Made by a program: the position numbers and the translations under genes. Of a stretch of 34,222 nt of DNA, positions 1 through 7,958 are shown piece by piece (within the stretch, counting starts at the first letter, position 1; each line of letters opens with the position of its first letter). The stretch is from positions 25,205 through 59,426 of the forward strand of contig PMSQ01000150.1 of NCBI GenBank assembly GCA_003168355.1, given 5' to 3'. Under the pieces are notes generated by a model, which did not search any database, was not told the origin of the DNA, and saw only the letters and a list, made by a program, of their open reading frames with translations. The stretch comes from Acidobacteriaceae bacterium (lineage in GTDB: Bacteria; Acidobacteriota; Terriglobia; Terriglobales; Acidobacteriaceae).

Positions 1-3000
1 TCAGCAAGCTCAAGCCTTCGCTCGAGAGCGTGCTGAAGCTGGCGGAGCTCTATACCCAACAGGGACTCTTCAACGACGCCCGCGCTCAGTATCTGCAGGT
101 AGCCGAAGAATTCCTGAAATCCGGCGAACTGGAAAACGCCGTCCGCATCTTCCAGAAGATTCTGGAAATGGATCCGGAAAACACCAATATGCGCGTCCGC
201 CTGGCGGAAGTCTACGTCCGCCTCGGCAAGAAAAACGACGCCTGGCAGATTTTCTCTGCCGTCGCCGAAACCTTGCGCTCCAAGGGATCTCTGAGCGCCG
301 CCGAAGAAGTTCTGCAGCGCATGCTCACTCTCGATCCCGGCAACGGCTACGCCCTCCTCATGCAAGGCCGCAATCAGCTTGAGGCCGGCGACGCTGAAGC
401 TGCCATCGAATCGTTGCAGAAAGTCTCCGATCTCGATTCCAATCCTGACGGCCTCCGCGATCTGCTCAAGGCCTATCTGAAAACGGGCCGCCTCTCGGAT
501 GCCGGCACTCTGGCCAGCAAGCTCCTCACCGTCCACAACGACCTGCCCTCCATCTCCGTTTTCGCCGATGCCCTGATGCAGGCCGGCCAGTACGAGAGCG
601 CGCTCCAGGTTTATGACCAGCATGCCGACCGCCTGCTGGCGGAAAATTCCGACAATGTTCTGAAGAACCTGCATTCCATCATCGGGCATGTGCGTGACAA
701 TCCCGCTTCGCTCGAGAAACTTCTCGATCTCTTTCAGAAAGCCGGAGAGTCCACTCACATCACGGAAGTCATCGAGTTGCTGGCTCACGCTTCGGTACAG
801 GCCGGCGACCTGCCTCGCGCTCGCGATCTTTACCAAAAGCTGGCAACCGTGGAGCCTGGCAATCCCCTGCACTTGAACAATTATCAGCAGGTGGTCAGCC
901 AGCTGGGAGGCCCTGCCGCAACCAGGCTTATTTCCGTCGAAGAAGCCGCCGTTATGATCGACGAGCTCGAAGCAACTGCGCCGTCGATCCACCAGCACTA
1001 CTCCGATGCGATCGCCCTCTCGGTTCGGTCTGCACTCACTGATGCTGAACTTTTCATTTCCTACAACATGCCCGCCAAGGCTCTGGGCCCGCTTATGGCA
1101 GCCCTGCCGCAGGCGCCCACGGATCTTCGGTTAAACCAGCGTCTTGCCGCCCTGCACACGCGCGCGGAGCGGTTCGCCGAAGCTGCGGTCTGCTGCCGCA
1201 CTCTGCAGAGCGTTTATTCCGAGGCGGAATACCCCGAAGAGGCCACTCGCTACGGCGAACTCGCCGACCGCTACCAAGAGCGCTCGACAGTCTCCGTCGC
1301 CTCGGACTCTGGCATAGCCGAGTCAACTCCGGCAGAGCCAGCTTTTGAGGAATCAACTCTTGACGAGATTCCAGTCGAAGCCGCGGACGCTGCTCCCTGG
1401 CCCGCGGCCGCTACCGAGCCCGCGGCAGACCTCGAATTCGCCATCGTCAACGATCAAGATAAGGATCAGGATCACCATCCTGAACTGCCCGTCGTAGAAT
1501 CTCAATCAGCTCCGACAGAAATCGATCTGTCCTCCGAATGGGATGACTCCCTCACCGTCGAAGCCGACGCTCCGCCCGCAGCCGCGGAAGTCGAAATCTC
1601 CGACGCCGTGGGCGACCACGACATTCCCACCGCCAAGCCCACCAAGGAAACGTTCGACGAAGGTAAGCTCGACAAACCAAAGGCTGGCGGAGAAAAGGTC
1701 GACCCCGAAAAGATCAACGAAACCATCGAAGAGGTCCGTTTCTACCTCGAGCACGGCATGCCCGAGCAGGCCTCCGCGGCTTTCGAAAAGCTTCAGGCTC
1801 TCACCAGCGACCAAGCCACTATAGAAACCCTCCGGGCGGAAATCGAAGTCGCTTCCCAGGAAACCCCCACAGTGGAAGAAGTGTCCGCGGTCGAAGCCGT
1901 TTCCGAGTTCGCGACTGACGAGTCTTCTGCCGAATTCACCATCGACGAGATTCCGGCCGCTTCCCAAGAATCCCCGGCTGACGTCGAGGAAATTTCTCCT
2001 GAACCGCAGCCCGTGGCGGAAACCCACGCTCAGCCTGTGCTTCACGCTGAGCCAGCCGCTGTCGAACCCCCTGTGGTCGAAGCTCCTGTGATCGAACCTT
2101 CTGTGGCCGAACCCGCGCTGATCGATCCCCATGTGGAGTCGGCTCCGGGCGTCCTCCAGGAATTGGTTTCCGATCTTGAGTCTTCCCTGGGCGAGAACTT
2201 CCTTCCGGGGACGATCTCGCATGAACCCGACCCTGCCGTCGAACATGCTTCGGCTCACCCGACCTCAGATTTCGAACTCCAATCTGACGAAGCTCACGCC
2301 GGCCATGTCCCCGAACTTGAGCCTGTCGGCGAGGCAGCACCCACTACTTTCGGCGTGTCCCAGGCCGAGCCCATGGGCGAGTTTGTCGCCGATCTCGAAG
2401 CTTCTCTGGGCGAGGACTTCCTCAAGGGCGCTCCAGTTGCCGAAGCTGAGCCCGCCTCCCAGACTCCGCCCGTTCAGCTTGAGACCCCAGTCGCCTCGGT
2501 TCCGCCACAAACCCGGCCCGTGACCACGCCCGCCACCGATGCGCCGGTCAGCGCTCCTATTGCCGCCAGCGCCGCGGCCGCTTCGGCGTCTTCCGGGGCT
2601 CCCGCGCTTTCGTCGCGAGCTTCGGCCCCAGTACAGCAGCAGCCTGCGCCCGTGCCAGGAACCCTCAAGCCGCAAATTTCTCCAATCATTCCCAGCGCAG
2701 CGCCCGCCGCCGCTGCCAAGTCTTCTCCCTTTAGCGAAGACGCTGGTGTGGATCTCGCCGAAATGTTTGGCGAACTCAAACACGATCTTGAATCCGGCTC
2801 TTCCACAACTGAAGAGGATCCTGAAACCCATTACAATCTCGGCATCGCCTTCCGCGAAATGGGCCTGCTCGACGAAGCCATTGGGGAGTTGCAAAAGACC
2901 TGCCAGGCCGTCGACCGCGGACATCCCTTCCCGCAAGTCATGCAGACTTATACCTGGCTCGCCCAATGCTTCCTCGACAAGGGCATCCCCGAGGCCGCCA

Positions 3001-3194
3001 TTCGCTGGTATGACAAGGCTCTTCACGCCCCCAGCGTCGACGAAGAGACGCGCACCGCTCTCCACTATGAAATCGCCGCCGCCTATGAGACCGCTGGCGA
3101 TCGACCCTCCGCGCTCAAGCACTTCATGGAGGTCTACGGCCGCAACATCGATTATCGCGACGTCTCCGAGCGCATCAAGCCCCTGAAGTCGTAG
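1..3194 (+). CDS. TPR-repeat protein with long disordered middle (5' partial)
   Basis: The reading frame is already open at base 3 with no in-frame stop before the first GTG at 30, and the residues there (SKLKPSLESVLKLAELY) continue a TPR helix, so the gene starts upstream of the window. The N-terminal ~400 residues are tandem TPR units (for example around bases 40-300, with repeated DPEN or DPGN turns). A Pro/Ala/Glu-rich, low-complexity region follows (about bases 1290-2740). Three more TPR-like units sit at the C-terminus (about 2815-3180). Two copies of an acidic motif, DLESSLGENFL and DLEASLGEDFL, lie in the linker (about 2149-2208 and 2371-2430), and a related DLAEMFGELKHDLES lies just before the last TPRs. 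No signal peptide or TM segment is visible in the part present. The role is probably a cytoplasmic scaffold for protein-protein contacts; the partner is unknown. Confidence 0.88.
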   Translation, partial: SKLKPSLESVLKLAELYTQQGLFNDARAQYLQVAEEFLKSGELENAVRIFQKILEMDPENTNMRVRLAEVYVRLGKKNDAWQIFSAVAETLRSKGSLSAAEEVLQRMLTLDPGNGYALLMQGRNQLEAGDAEAAIESLQKVSDLDSNPDGLRDLLKAYLKTGRLSDAGTLASKLLTVHNDLPSISVFADALMQAGQYESALQVYDQHADRLLAENSDNVLKNLHSIIGHVRDNPASLEKLLDLFQKAGESTHITEVIELLAHASVQAGDLPRARDLYQKLATVEPGNPLHLNNYQQVVSQLGGPAATRLISVEEAAVMIDELEATAPSIHQHYSDAIALSVRSALTDAELFISYNMPAKALGPLMAALPQAPTDLRLNQRLAALHTRAERFAEAAVCCRTLQSVYSEAEYPEEATRYGELADRYQERSTVSVASDSGIAESTPAEPAFEESTLDEIPVEAADAAPWPAAATEPAADLEFAIVNDQDKDQDHHPELPVVESQSAPTEIDLSSEWDDSLTVEADAPPAAAEVEISDAVGDHDIPTAKPTKETFDEGKLDKPKAGGEKVDPEKINETIEEVRFYLEHGMPEQASAAFEKLQALTSDQATIETLRAEIEVASQETPTVEEVSAVEAVSEFATDESSAEFTIDEIPAASQESPADVEEISPEPQPVAETHAQPVLHAEPAAVEPPVVEAPVIEPSVAEPALIDPHVESAPGVLQELVSDLESSLGENFLPGTISHEPDPAVEHASAHPTSDFELQSDEAHAGHVPELEPVGEAAPTTFGVSQAEPMGEFVADLEASLGEDFLKGAPVAEAEPASQTPPVQLETPVASVPPQTRPVTTPATDAPVSAPIAASAAAASASSGAPALSSRASAPVQQQPAPVPGTLKPQISPIIPSAAPAAAAKSSPFSEDAGVDLAEMFGELKHDLESGSSTTEEDPETHYNLGIAFREMGLLDEAIGELQKTCQAVDRGHPFPQVMQTYTWLAQCFLDKGIPEAAIRWYDKALHAPSVDEETRTALHYEIAAAYETAGDRPSALKHFMEVYGRNIDYRDVSERIKPLKS

Positions 3195-3322
3195 AATAGC
3201 CCGATGGGTTTTGCCGCTCACATCCTCTTTCGGTGGTCAACAAACCGGCGCTCCGCAAATAGGCGCCGTGGATCCTTCCTCTCTTCCTGCGCCACATCAG
3301 CCCTGCTGCAGGGGAATACCCT

Positions 3323-3700
3323 GTGACCACCGATCCCAAATTGCCCGTTGAAAGCGGTCCCACCGCGCCTCCCCAGCCTGCGCCTGCGCAGACCGAAAAC
3401 AGCGCATGGCTCCTCGAATCGCCCCCGCCCGCCCCGGTGCCCCAGTCGCATCGCGGCTTGCAACTCTTGCTGCACCGGACTTCCGTCTTCCTTTTCGTGC
3501 TGATTAGCGCGGTCGCGGGCGTCCTGCTCCTGATCCTTCCCTGGACCCCGGAGTGGACCGACAATTATCTTCTGCTTTCGTATCCCTGGCTTCGTACCTT
3601 GATCTCCACCGGGTTTTTTCGCGGCCTGTGTACCGGCTTGGGGTTGCTCGACATCTGGATCGGCTTCTGGGAAGCCCTCCACTATCACGATCACCAGTAG
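3323..3700 (+). CDS. small two-TM membrane protein, function unknown
   Basis: A 125-residue protein with a GTG start at 3323; a purine-rich stretch (CAGGGGAA) lies a few bases upstream. The first ~45 residues are Pro-rich and presumably cytoplasmic. Two hydrophobic stretches follow: one around residues 52-73 (FLFVLISAVAGVLLLILPW) and one around 95-115 (FFRGLCTGLGLLDIWIGFW). It ends in a His-rich tail (ALHYHDHQ). I do not recognise a family. The opposite strand also has a long frame here, but this strand has the clear membrane-protein pattern. It lies between the TPR gene and the LOG gene, with 128 and 91 bases of spacer. Confidence 0.65.
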   Translation: MTTDPKLPVESGPTAPPQPAPAQTENSAWLLESPPPAPVPQSHRGLQLLLHRTSVFLFVLISAVAGVLLLILPWTPEWTDNYLLLSYPWLRTLISTGFFRGLCTGLGLLDIWIGFWEALHYHDHQ

Positions 3701-3791
3701 TTTCAGAGTGGTGTGGCAGTTGCGCCCACAGGTCCTGGTTTTCACAACGCTGGTTTTCAAAACATCAGATTGCAGAACGTGAGTCTCCTAC

Positions 3792-4676
3792 ATGGTCGAT
3801 AAGCTCAACCCCGCACCTCTTGCCTATGAGAATCAACCCTTTATCGACAGTCCTGACGGACGCATTCTGCGCATCCTGGCGGAGTACCAGGAACCTCTGT
3901 CGCGTTTTCGCCGCGAACAGATTCAAGATACGGTCGTCTTTTTCGGCTCCGCCCGCTTTCAAGGCGAAGACGCCGCCAAAAAGAATCTAGCAATCGTCGA
4001 AAAAAACGACGGGAAAACTCCCGGCGCGCAGCAGGACCAGAAACTGAAGAACGCCCGCGCCGCCGTCGACATGGCCCGTTACTATGAAGATGCGCGCCGC
4101 CTGGCCCACATGCTCACCGAGTGGTCGATTCAGATTCCCGCGCGCCGCCGTCGCTTCGTCGTCACCACCGGCGGTGGTCCCGGCATCATGGAAGCCGCCA
4201 ACCTCGGCGCATACGAAGCCGGAGGCAAGACCATCGGCCTCAACATCAATTTGCCCTTCGAGCAGAATCCAAACTCCTACATCACGCCCTCGCTCAACTT
4301 CGAATTTCACTATTTCTTCATGCGCAAGTTCTGGTTCGCCTATCTCGCCAAGGCTCTGGTGATTTTTCCCGGAGGCTTCGGCACCATCGATGAGCTCTTC
4401 GAAATCCTCACGCTCGCCCAAACCGACAAGCTCGCCAAAAAAATTCTCGTGGTCATTTACGGCAGCGAATACTGGCACCGCATCATGAACTTCCAGGCCT
4501 TCGTCGATGCCGGCACCGTTTCTCCGCAAGACCTCAACCTGTTCAAGTTCGTCGACACCCCCGAAGACGCCTTCACCTTCCTTCGCGACGGTCTCACCGA
4601 ATATCATCTCGGCGGTTCACCCAAGAAAGAGAAGGAGCAGGAAGTCCTGCCCGAAATTGCAAAGACCAGGCCGTAA
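3792..4676 (+). CDS. LOG-family (TIGR00730) Rossmann-fold nucleotide-binding protein
   Basis: A 294-residue protein with both signatures of the LOG / 'lysine decarboxylase-like' family: GGGPGIMEAAN (about residue 126-136) and PGGFGTIDELFE (about 193-204), the second holding the conserved glycines and the Glu. Known members are cytokinin-riboside-5'-monophosphate phosphoribohydrolases or nucleotide 5'-monophosphate nucleosidases such as PpnN; none decarboxylates lysine. It is longer than the ~190-residue minimal LOG, with an N-terminal extension of about 85 residues that includes a charged stretch (KKNLAIVEKNDGKTPGAQQ), as in the larger bacterial members. The ATG at 3792 has only a weak ribosome-binding site. 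The reaction is probably hydrolysis of a nucleotide N-glycosidic bond in the cytoplasm; the exact substrate cannot be told from sequence. Confidence 0.85.
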   Translation: MVDKLNPAPLAYENQPFIDSPDGRILRILAEYQEPLSRFRREQIQDTVVFFGSARFQGEDAAKKNLAIVEKNDGKTPGAQQDQKLKNARAAVDMARYYEDARRLAHMLTEWSIQIPARRRRFVVTTGGGPGIMEAANLGAYEAGGKTIGLNINLPFEQNPNSYITPSLNFEFHYFFMRKFWFAYLAKALVIFPGGFGTIDELFEILTLAQTDKLAKKILVVIYGSEYWHRIMNFQAFVDAGTVSPQDLNLFKFVDTPEDAFTFLRDGLTEYHLGGSPKKEKEQEVLPEIAKTRP

Positions 4677-4801
4677 TCGAGGAATACGATGTCAGCCCAG
4701 GTTTCCCCTGTGTAACTCTGTGCCCCCTGCATTTGAGAATTTCGGCACTGCGATAAACTCGGCGGTCTTGCGTGCTTGCTCTAGACTGTGAGCTGAAGCT
4801 G

Positions 4802-5509
4802 ATGGCCGAACGCACACTTCTCTACTACATTACTGACCGCACGGCCTTCCCAGGTGACGAATCAACGCGCCGCCGCCGTCTGCTTGAAAAAATCGCTGAA
4901 GCCGCAAGTGCCGGCGTCAACTACATCCAACTCAGGGAAAAAGACCTTTTTGCCCACGACTTGGAGTCTTTGGCCCGCGAAGCAATGCGGATCATCCATG
5001 ATCGAAAACTGACAACTGGCGACCGGCAACTGGCAACTGCCTTACTAATCAACTCCCGCACCGACATAGCCCTAGCCACCGCGACCGACGGCGTTCACCT
5101 CCCCGCCAACGACATTTCTCCCGCGGAAGTTCGAGCAGCCTGGAAGTGTGGTGCGCGCACCCCTTCGGCAAGCTCAGGGCAAGCTCTCGCCCGCGAAACG
5201 CCAGAAGATCCGCTGATCGCTATCTCCTGTCACTCCCTGCGAGAAGTAAATCAAGCTGCCGCAAACGCCGCCTCCTTCGCCGTCTTCGCGCCCGTCTTCG
5301 AAAAAAAAGTCCTACCCGGTGCCCGCATCACCGGCCTTGAAGCCCTTCGCCAAGCCTGCCGCGCCAAAATCCCGGTGCTCGCGCTCGGAGGAGTAACGCT
5401 ACTGAATGCTGAGTCTTGTCTGCAAGCTGGTGCAGCCGGCATTGCCGCCATCCGGCTTTTCCAGGAAAATGACATCGCCGCCGTCGTTCGCAAACTACGT
5501 GGAGATTAG
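4802..5509 (+). CDS. thiE: thiamine-phosphate synthase / TenI-like TIM-barrel protein
   Basis: The frame shows the ThiE/TenI fold in order: YYITDR at the start, YIQLREKDL (substrate-binding QxRxK), LLINSRTDIAL (normally INDR), DGVHLPANDI (normally GVHLGQxD), ISCHS, AVFAPVFEKK and VLALGGV. ThiE joins the thiazole phosphate and hydroxymethylpyrimidine pyrophosphate into thiamine phosphate. The INDR Asp and the GQ of HLGQ are changed, so a TenI-like role is possible. An in-frame GTG at 4772 would add 10 residues; the ATG at 4802 starts just before the conserved strand and is preferred. Two segments look inserted and are encoded by repeat-like DNA: DRKLTTGDRQLATA (bases 5007-5039) and RTPSASSGQALARE (bases 5155-5200). 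No other thiamine gene is adjacent. Confidence 0.75.
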   Translation: MAERTLLYYITDRTAFPGDESTRRRRLLEKIAEAASAGVNYIQLREKDLFAHDLESLAREAMRIIHDRKLTTGDRQLATALLINSRTDIALATATDGVHLPANDISPAEVRAAWKCGARTPSASSGQALARETPEDPLIAISCHSLREVNQAAANAASFAVFAPVFEKKVLPGARITGLEALRQACRAKIPVLALGGVTLLNAESCLQAGAAGIAAIRLFQENDIAAVVRKLRGD

Positions 5510-5514
5510 CCCGT

Positions 5515-5604
5515 TGTTTTGAAGAGTTGCTTGCTCGTGGGCAGTCGTTCGCTTTTGGAGAGTTACATGCTTTTGAGGGACTACTCGCTTTTGGGTGGCG
5601 CAGC
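5515..5604. repeat. 18-bp tandem repeat, five degenerate units
   Basis: Units begin at 5515, 5533, 5551, 5569 and 5587, an exact 18-base period. The last three all start GCTTTTG; a rough consensus is GCTTTTGGRGAGTTRCTY. The array lies directly after the ThiE stop codon and runs into the hairpin repeat that follows. It is noncoding on both strands as far as I can see. Confidence 0.6.
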
Positions 5605-5652
5605 GCTTCAGCGCTGCGATCATGACTATCTCACTTAAGCGGGCTTTAGCCC
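5599..5652. repeat. dispersed palindromic repeat, two hairpins
   Basis: Two perfect stem-loops lie in tandem. The first is CGCAGCGC / GCGCTGCG with a TTCA loop (5599-5606 and 5611-5618). The second is GGGCT / AGCCC with a TT loop (5641-5645 and 5648-5652). They lie between the convergent thiE and YdeI-like genes. They may also act as a bidirectional terminator, although no U-tract follows. I associate this style of intergenic element with Acidobacteriota genomes; copy number was not computed. Confidence 0.55.
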
Positions 5653-5668
5653 CTCAGGTAACAGATGT

Positions 5669-6142
5669 TTACCCCATCCACTTCGTGCCCGACTTAAGAA
5701 CCTGCATCACTTTGGCCAGGCGTCGCGCTCGCGTCTCCTCCTGCTTCGCTCCCGCAATCCAGATCGCCATCTCTTTCTTATGCGAAAACGAGAGCTTCTC
5801 CCAATTCGCTTGCGCCGTTTTATTCTTCGTCAGCACCTTCTTCAAGGCTGGCGGTGCCTCCACCATGCGCTCCTCTTCGTCCCGCTCCATCACAACTTCG
5901 ACCATGTCTCCAGGTTTTACCCCCGCACCTTTGCACAGGGTTTTGTTCACCGGCATCATGTGGCAACCACCCATGGGCATTAGCGATGACCGAAACTGGT
6001 AGCCGTTAATCGTTCCGCGGATCGGCACGCGTGCCCGCGTCCCAAAAAACTCCGGCACGTCCACCGGCGGAGTGATCGCCGCTACCACTCCCGCTTCTTT
6101 CCCCTGAATCTTTGCTGTAAAACGCAACTCTTGTTTCGCCAT
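5669..6142 (-). CDS. YdeI/OmdA-family protein with DUF1905 domain
   Basis: A 157-residue cytoplasmic protein. The first ~90 residues match the DUF1905 beta-barrel pattern (LRFTAKIQ, VPIRGTINGYQFRSSLMPMGG, KPGDMVEVVMERD). The C-terminal ~60 match the YdeI/OmdA helical domain (NWEKLSFSHKKEMAIWIAGAKQEETRARRLAKVMQVL). The ATG at 6142 is preceded by GGAGG at 6-nt spacing on the minus strand, which decides the start. The frame stays open much further upstream, but that part is antisense to the neighbouring gene. The molecular function of the family is not established; some members are reported as involved in stress or peptide resistance. It is divergent from the FGE-fold gene, with 75 bases between starts. 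Confidence 0.85.
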   Translation of the reverse strand: MAKQELRFTAKIQGKEAGVVAAITPPVDVPEFFGTRARVPIRGTINGYQFRSSLMPMGGCHMMPVNKTLCKGAGVKPGDMVEVVMERDEEERMVEAPPALKKVLTKNKTAQANWEKLSFSHKKEMAIWIAGAKQEETRARRLAKVMQVLKSGTKWMG

Positions 6143-6217
6143 CGCAGTCCTCCGTGGCTTGCCTGCTGCTAGACTTTGACTCGGGCTGGAACACGCGACA
6201 ACATCAGCCCCGAAACC

Positions 6218-6946
6218 ATGGCGGCTCATCCGCACTCCCGACCCGGCCCTGCGATCCCAAGCGAGCCCACCCTCGTTTCCATTCCAGAAGCCTGGTTCCT
6301 TATGGGCTCCGCTTCCGGCCAGGATTGCGAACGTCCCATCCACCGCGTCTGGATCGATGCCTTTTTGCTTGCCGCCACTCAAGTCACCAATGCAGAATAC
6401 GAAAGCTTTATGAACTCGACCGCCTTTGAGCCGCCGCCGTTCTGGCATGATCAGAAGTTTAACCATCCTCAGCAGCCCGTCACCGGCGTTTCCTGGTTCG
6501 ATGCACACCGCTACTGCCAGTGGCTCAGCGCGCAAACCGGACGCGCCTACCGTCTCCCTACCGAAGCCGAATGGGAACGCGCCGCTCGCGGCGATCTCGA
6601 GCAAAACAACTTTCCCTGGGGCAACCACCCGCCGCAATCGCTTCCCGGCTATGCAATCCGCTGGCAGACCGGACCCGAGCCCGTAGCTTGCTACGCTTCC
6701 AACGCTTTCGGACTCTACAATATCTGCGACAACGTTCACGAGTGGTGCAGTGACTGGTACGATCCCATCTACTATGCCATTTCACCGGACCACAATCCGC
6801 GCGGCCCCGAGCACGGCCAGCGCAAAGCCTCCCGCGGCGGATCGTGGCGCCATCACGTGAAAGTTTCCCGCTGTTCGGCCCGCTCCAGCATTCCTCCCGA
6901 CTTCCACTACGCCGACTACGGCTTCCGGGTAGCATGCGACGTGTAA
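6218..6946 (+). CDS. FGE/SUMF1-fold protein lacking the catalytic cysteine pair
   Basis: A 242-residue protein with the formylglycine-generating-enzyme fold: a start region with LVSIPEAWFLMGS, then HRVWIDAFLLAATQVTNAEYESF, PVTGVSWFDAHRYCQWLS, YRLPTEAEWERAARG, NVHEWCSDWYDP, RGGSW, RCSARS and DYGFRVA. True FGEs carry two cysteines between GGSW and RCAARS that convert a sulfatase Cys to formylglycine. Here that stretch reads GGSWRHHVKVSRC and is shorter with neither cysteine, so sulfatase activation is unlikely. Other members of the fold include ergothioneine- and ovothiol-type sulfoxide synthases and protein-binding paralogues. The ATG at 6218 lacks an obvious Shine-Dalgarno; an in-frame TTG at 6176 is the alternative. 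No signal peptide is visible. Confidence 0.82.
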   Translation: MAAHPHSRPGPAIPSEPTLVSIPEAWFLMGSASGQDCERPIHRVWIDAFLLAATQVTNAEYESFMNSTAFEPPPFWHDQKFNHPQQPVTGVSWFDAHRYCQWLSAQTGRAYRLPTEAEWERAARGDLEQNNFPWGNHPPQSLPGYAIRWQTGPEPVACYASNAFGLYNICDNVHEWCSDWYDPIYYAISPDHNPRGPEHGQRKASRGGSWRHHVKVSRCSARSSIPPDFHYADYGFRVACDV

Positions 6947-6977
6947 CGCCGGTGTGCCGCCGTCGCTGTCAACTCTC

Positions 6978-6983
6978 TATAAT
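6978..6983 (+). promoter_or_regulatory. possible -10 box for the SDR gene
   Basis: A perfect TATAAT lies 77 bases upstream of the SDR start, in the 114-base spacer. The -35 position, at about 6954-6960, is poor (GTGCCG). Treat as a candidate only. Confidence 0.3.
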
Positions 6984-7060
6984 TTGTCGTTCTGAATCGG
7001 GCATAAGTAGGGTGGAAGCTGCTGTAGCTGTCATCTGCTCAGAATCGAGGCCAAGTACAA

Positions 7061-7909
7061 ATGTTCACTCCAGATCTTCTCCATAACAAGCGCATCCTCA
7101 TTACCGGCGGCGGTACCGGACTCGGCAAAGCCATGGCTCAACGCTTTCTCCAACTCGGAGCCACGGTCTACATCTGCGGCCGCCGCGAAGATGTTCTCCA
7201 GAAGTCGGCCGCCGAACTCTCCGCCGCCACCCGCGGTCCCATCCACGCCATCCCATGCGACGTCCGTAACCTCGATGCCGTCGAGGCCATGATCGATTCC
7301 ATCTGGAAAAGCGGGCCGCTCGACATTCTCGTCAACAACGCCGCCGGCAATTTCATCGCCCGCACCGAGGAACTTTCCCCGCGCGCTTTCGAATCGGTGA
7401 TCGGCATCGTGCTCCTCGGTACACTGCACGCCACTATGGCTTGCGGACGCCGCTGGCTTAAAACCAATCACAAGGGCACCGTCCTCAGCATCTCCGCCAC
7501 GTATGCTCCGGTCGGCTCGGCCTACGTTGTTCCCTCCGCCATCTCGAAAGCCGGAGTTGAGGCTCTCACTCGCAGTCTCGCCGTCGAATGGGGCAATCGC
7601 GGGATCCGCATGAACGCCATCGCGCCCGGCCCCATTCCCACGCAGGGCGCTTTCTCGCGCCTCCTGCCACGCCCCGAACTCGAAACCCTAGCACTCGACC
7701 GCAATCCATTGCACCGCTTCGGCACCGTGGAAGAGTTGGCCAATCTCGCCGTGTTTCTGATAAGCGACGGCTCCGGCTACATCAATGGAGAAGTCGTCCG
7801 CATGGACGGTGGCGAATTTCTGCAAGGCGCCGGAGAATTCAGTACCCTAGGCCGAGCCCTCACCAACGAAGATTGGGAAGCGCTCAAGCCGCGCAAGAAG
7901 AAAACTTAG
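7061..7909 (+). CDS. 2,4-dienoyl-CoA reductase-type SDR oxidoreductase
   Basis: A 282-residue short-chain dehydrogenase/reductase with the glycine-rich NAD(P) site TGGGTGLG (residues 15-22) and NNAAGN (92-97). The catalytic region is not the classical YxxxK but YVVPSAISKAGVEAL, giving Ser159-x3-Lys163, with an upstream SATY (Tyr148). This is the arrangement of animal DECR1 and its bacterial relatives. Further DECR-like signatures are APGPIPTQGAFSRL, GTVEELANLAVFL and INGEVVRMDGGEF. The expected reaction is NADPH-dependent reduction of 2,4-dienoyl-CoA to a 3-enoyl-CoA in beta-oxidation of unsaturated fatty acids. No other beta-oxidation gene is adjacent. A weak GAGG lies upstream of the ATG. 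The class is confident; the exact substrate is inferred. Confidence 0.85.
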   Translation: MFTPDLLHNKRILITGGGTGLGKAMAQRFLQLGATVYICGRREDVLQKSAAELSAATRGPIHAIPCDVRNLDAVEAMIDSIWKSGPLDILVNNAAGNFIARTEELSPRAFESVIGIVLLGTLHATMACGRRWLKTNHKGTVLSISATYAPVGSAYVVPSAISKAGVEALTRSLAVEWGNRGIRMNAIAPGPIPTQGAFSRLLPRPELETLALDRNPLHRFGTVEELANLAVFLISDGSGYINGEVVRMDGGEFLQGAGEFSTLGRALTNEDWEALKPRKKKT

Positions 7910-7958
7910 AAGGCACGCAAATATGGAAGCTGAGACCTAACACCCAACGCCTAAGATC

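Noticed and set aside
2041-2130. VExPVVEAPVIEPSVAEP repeat region considered as a CRISPR or DNA repeat
   Set aside because: The periodicity follows coding of a low-complexity Pro/Glu/Val linker; the units are degenerate and there are no spacers.
1506-3221. Minus-strand open frames of 250 and 318 codons opposite the TPR gene
   Set aside because: Low-complexity shadows (FDHRSFDHRGFD-like) of the Pro/Ala/Glu-rich linker; no start signal or family features.
3218-3760. 180-codon minus-strand frame over the two-TM protein gene
   Set aside because: No hydrophobic or domain pattern; the plus strand has coherent TM segments and a plausible start.
6143-6739. Upstream extension of the YdeI/DUF1905 frame to a 356-residue protein
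   Set aside because: The extra part is antisense to the FGE-fold gene, and the ATG at 6142 has an ideal GGAGG.
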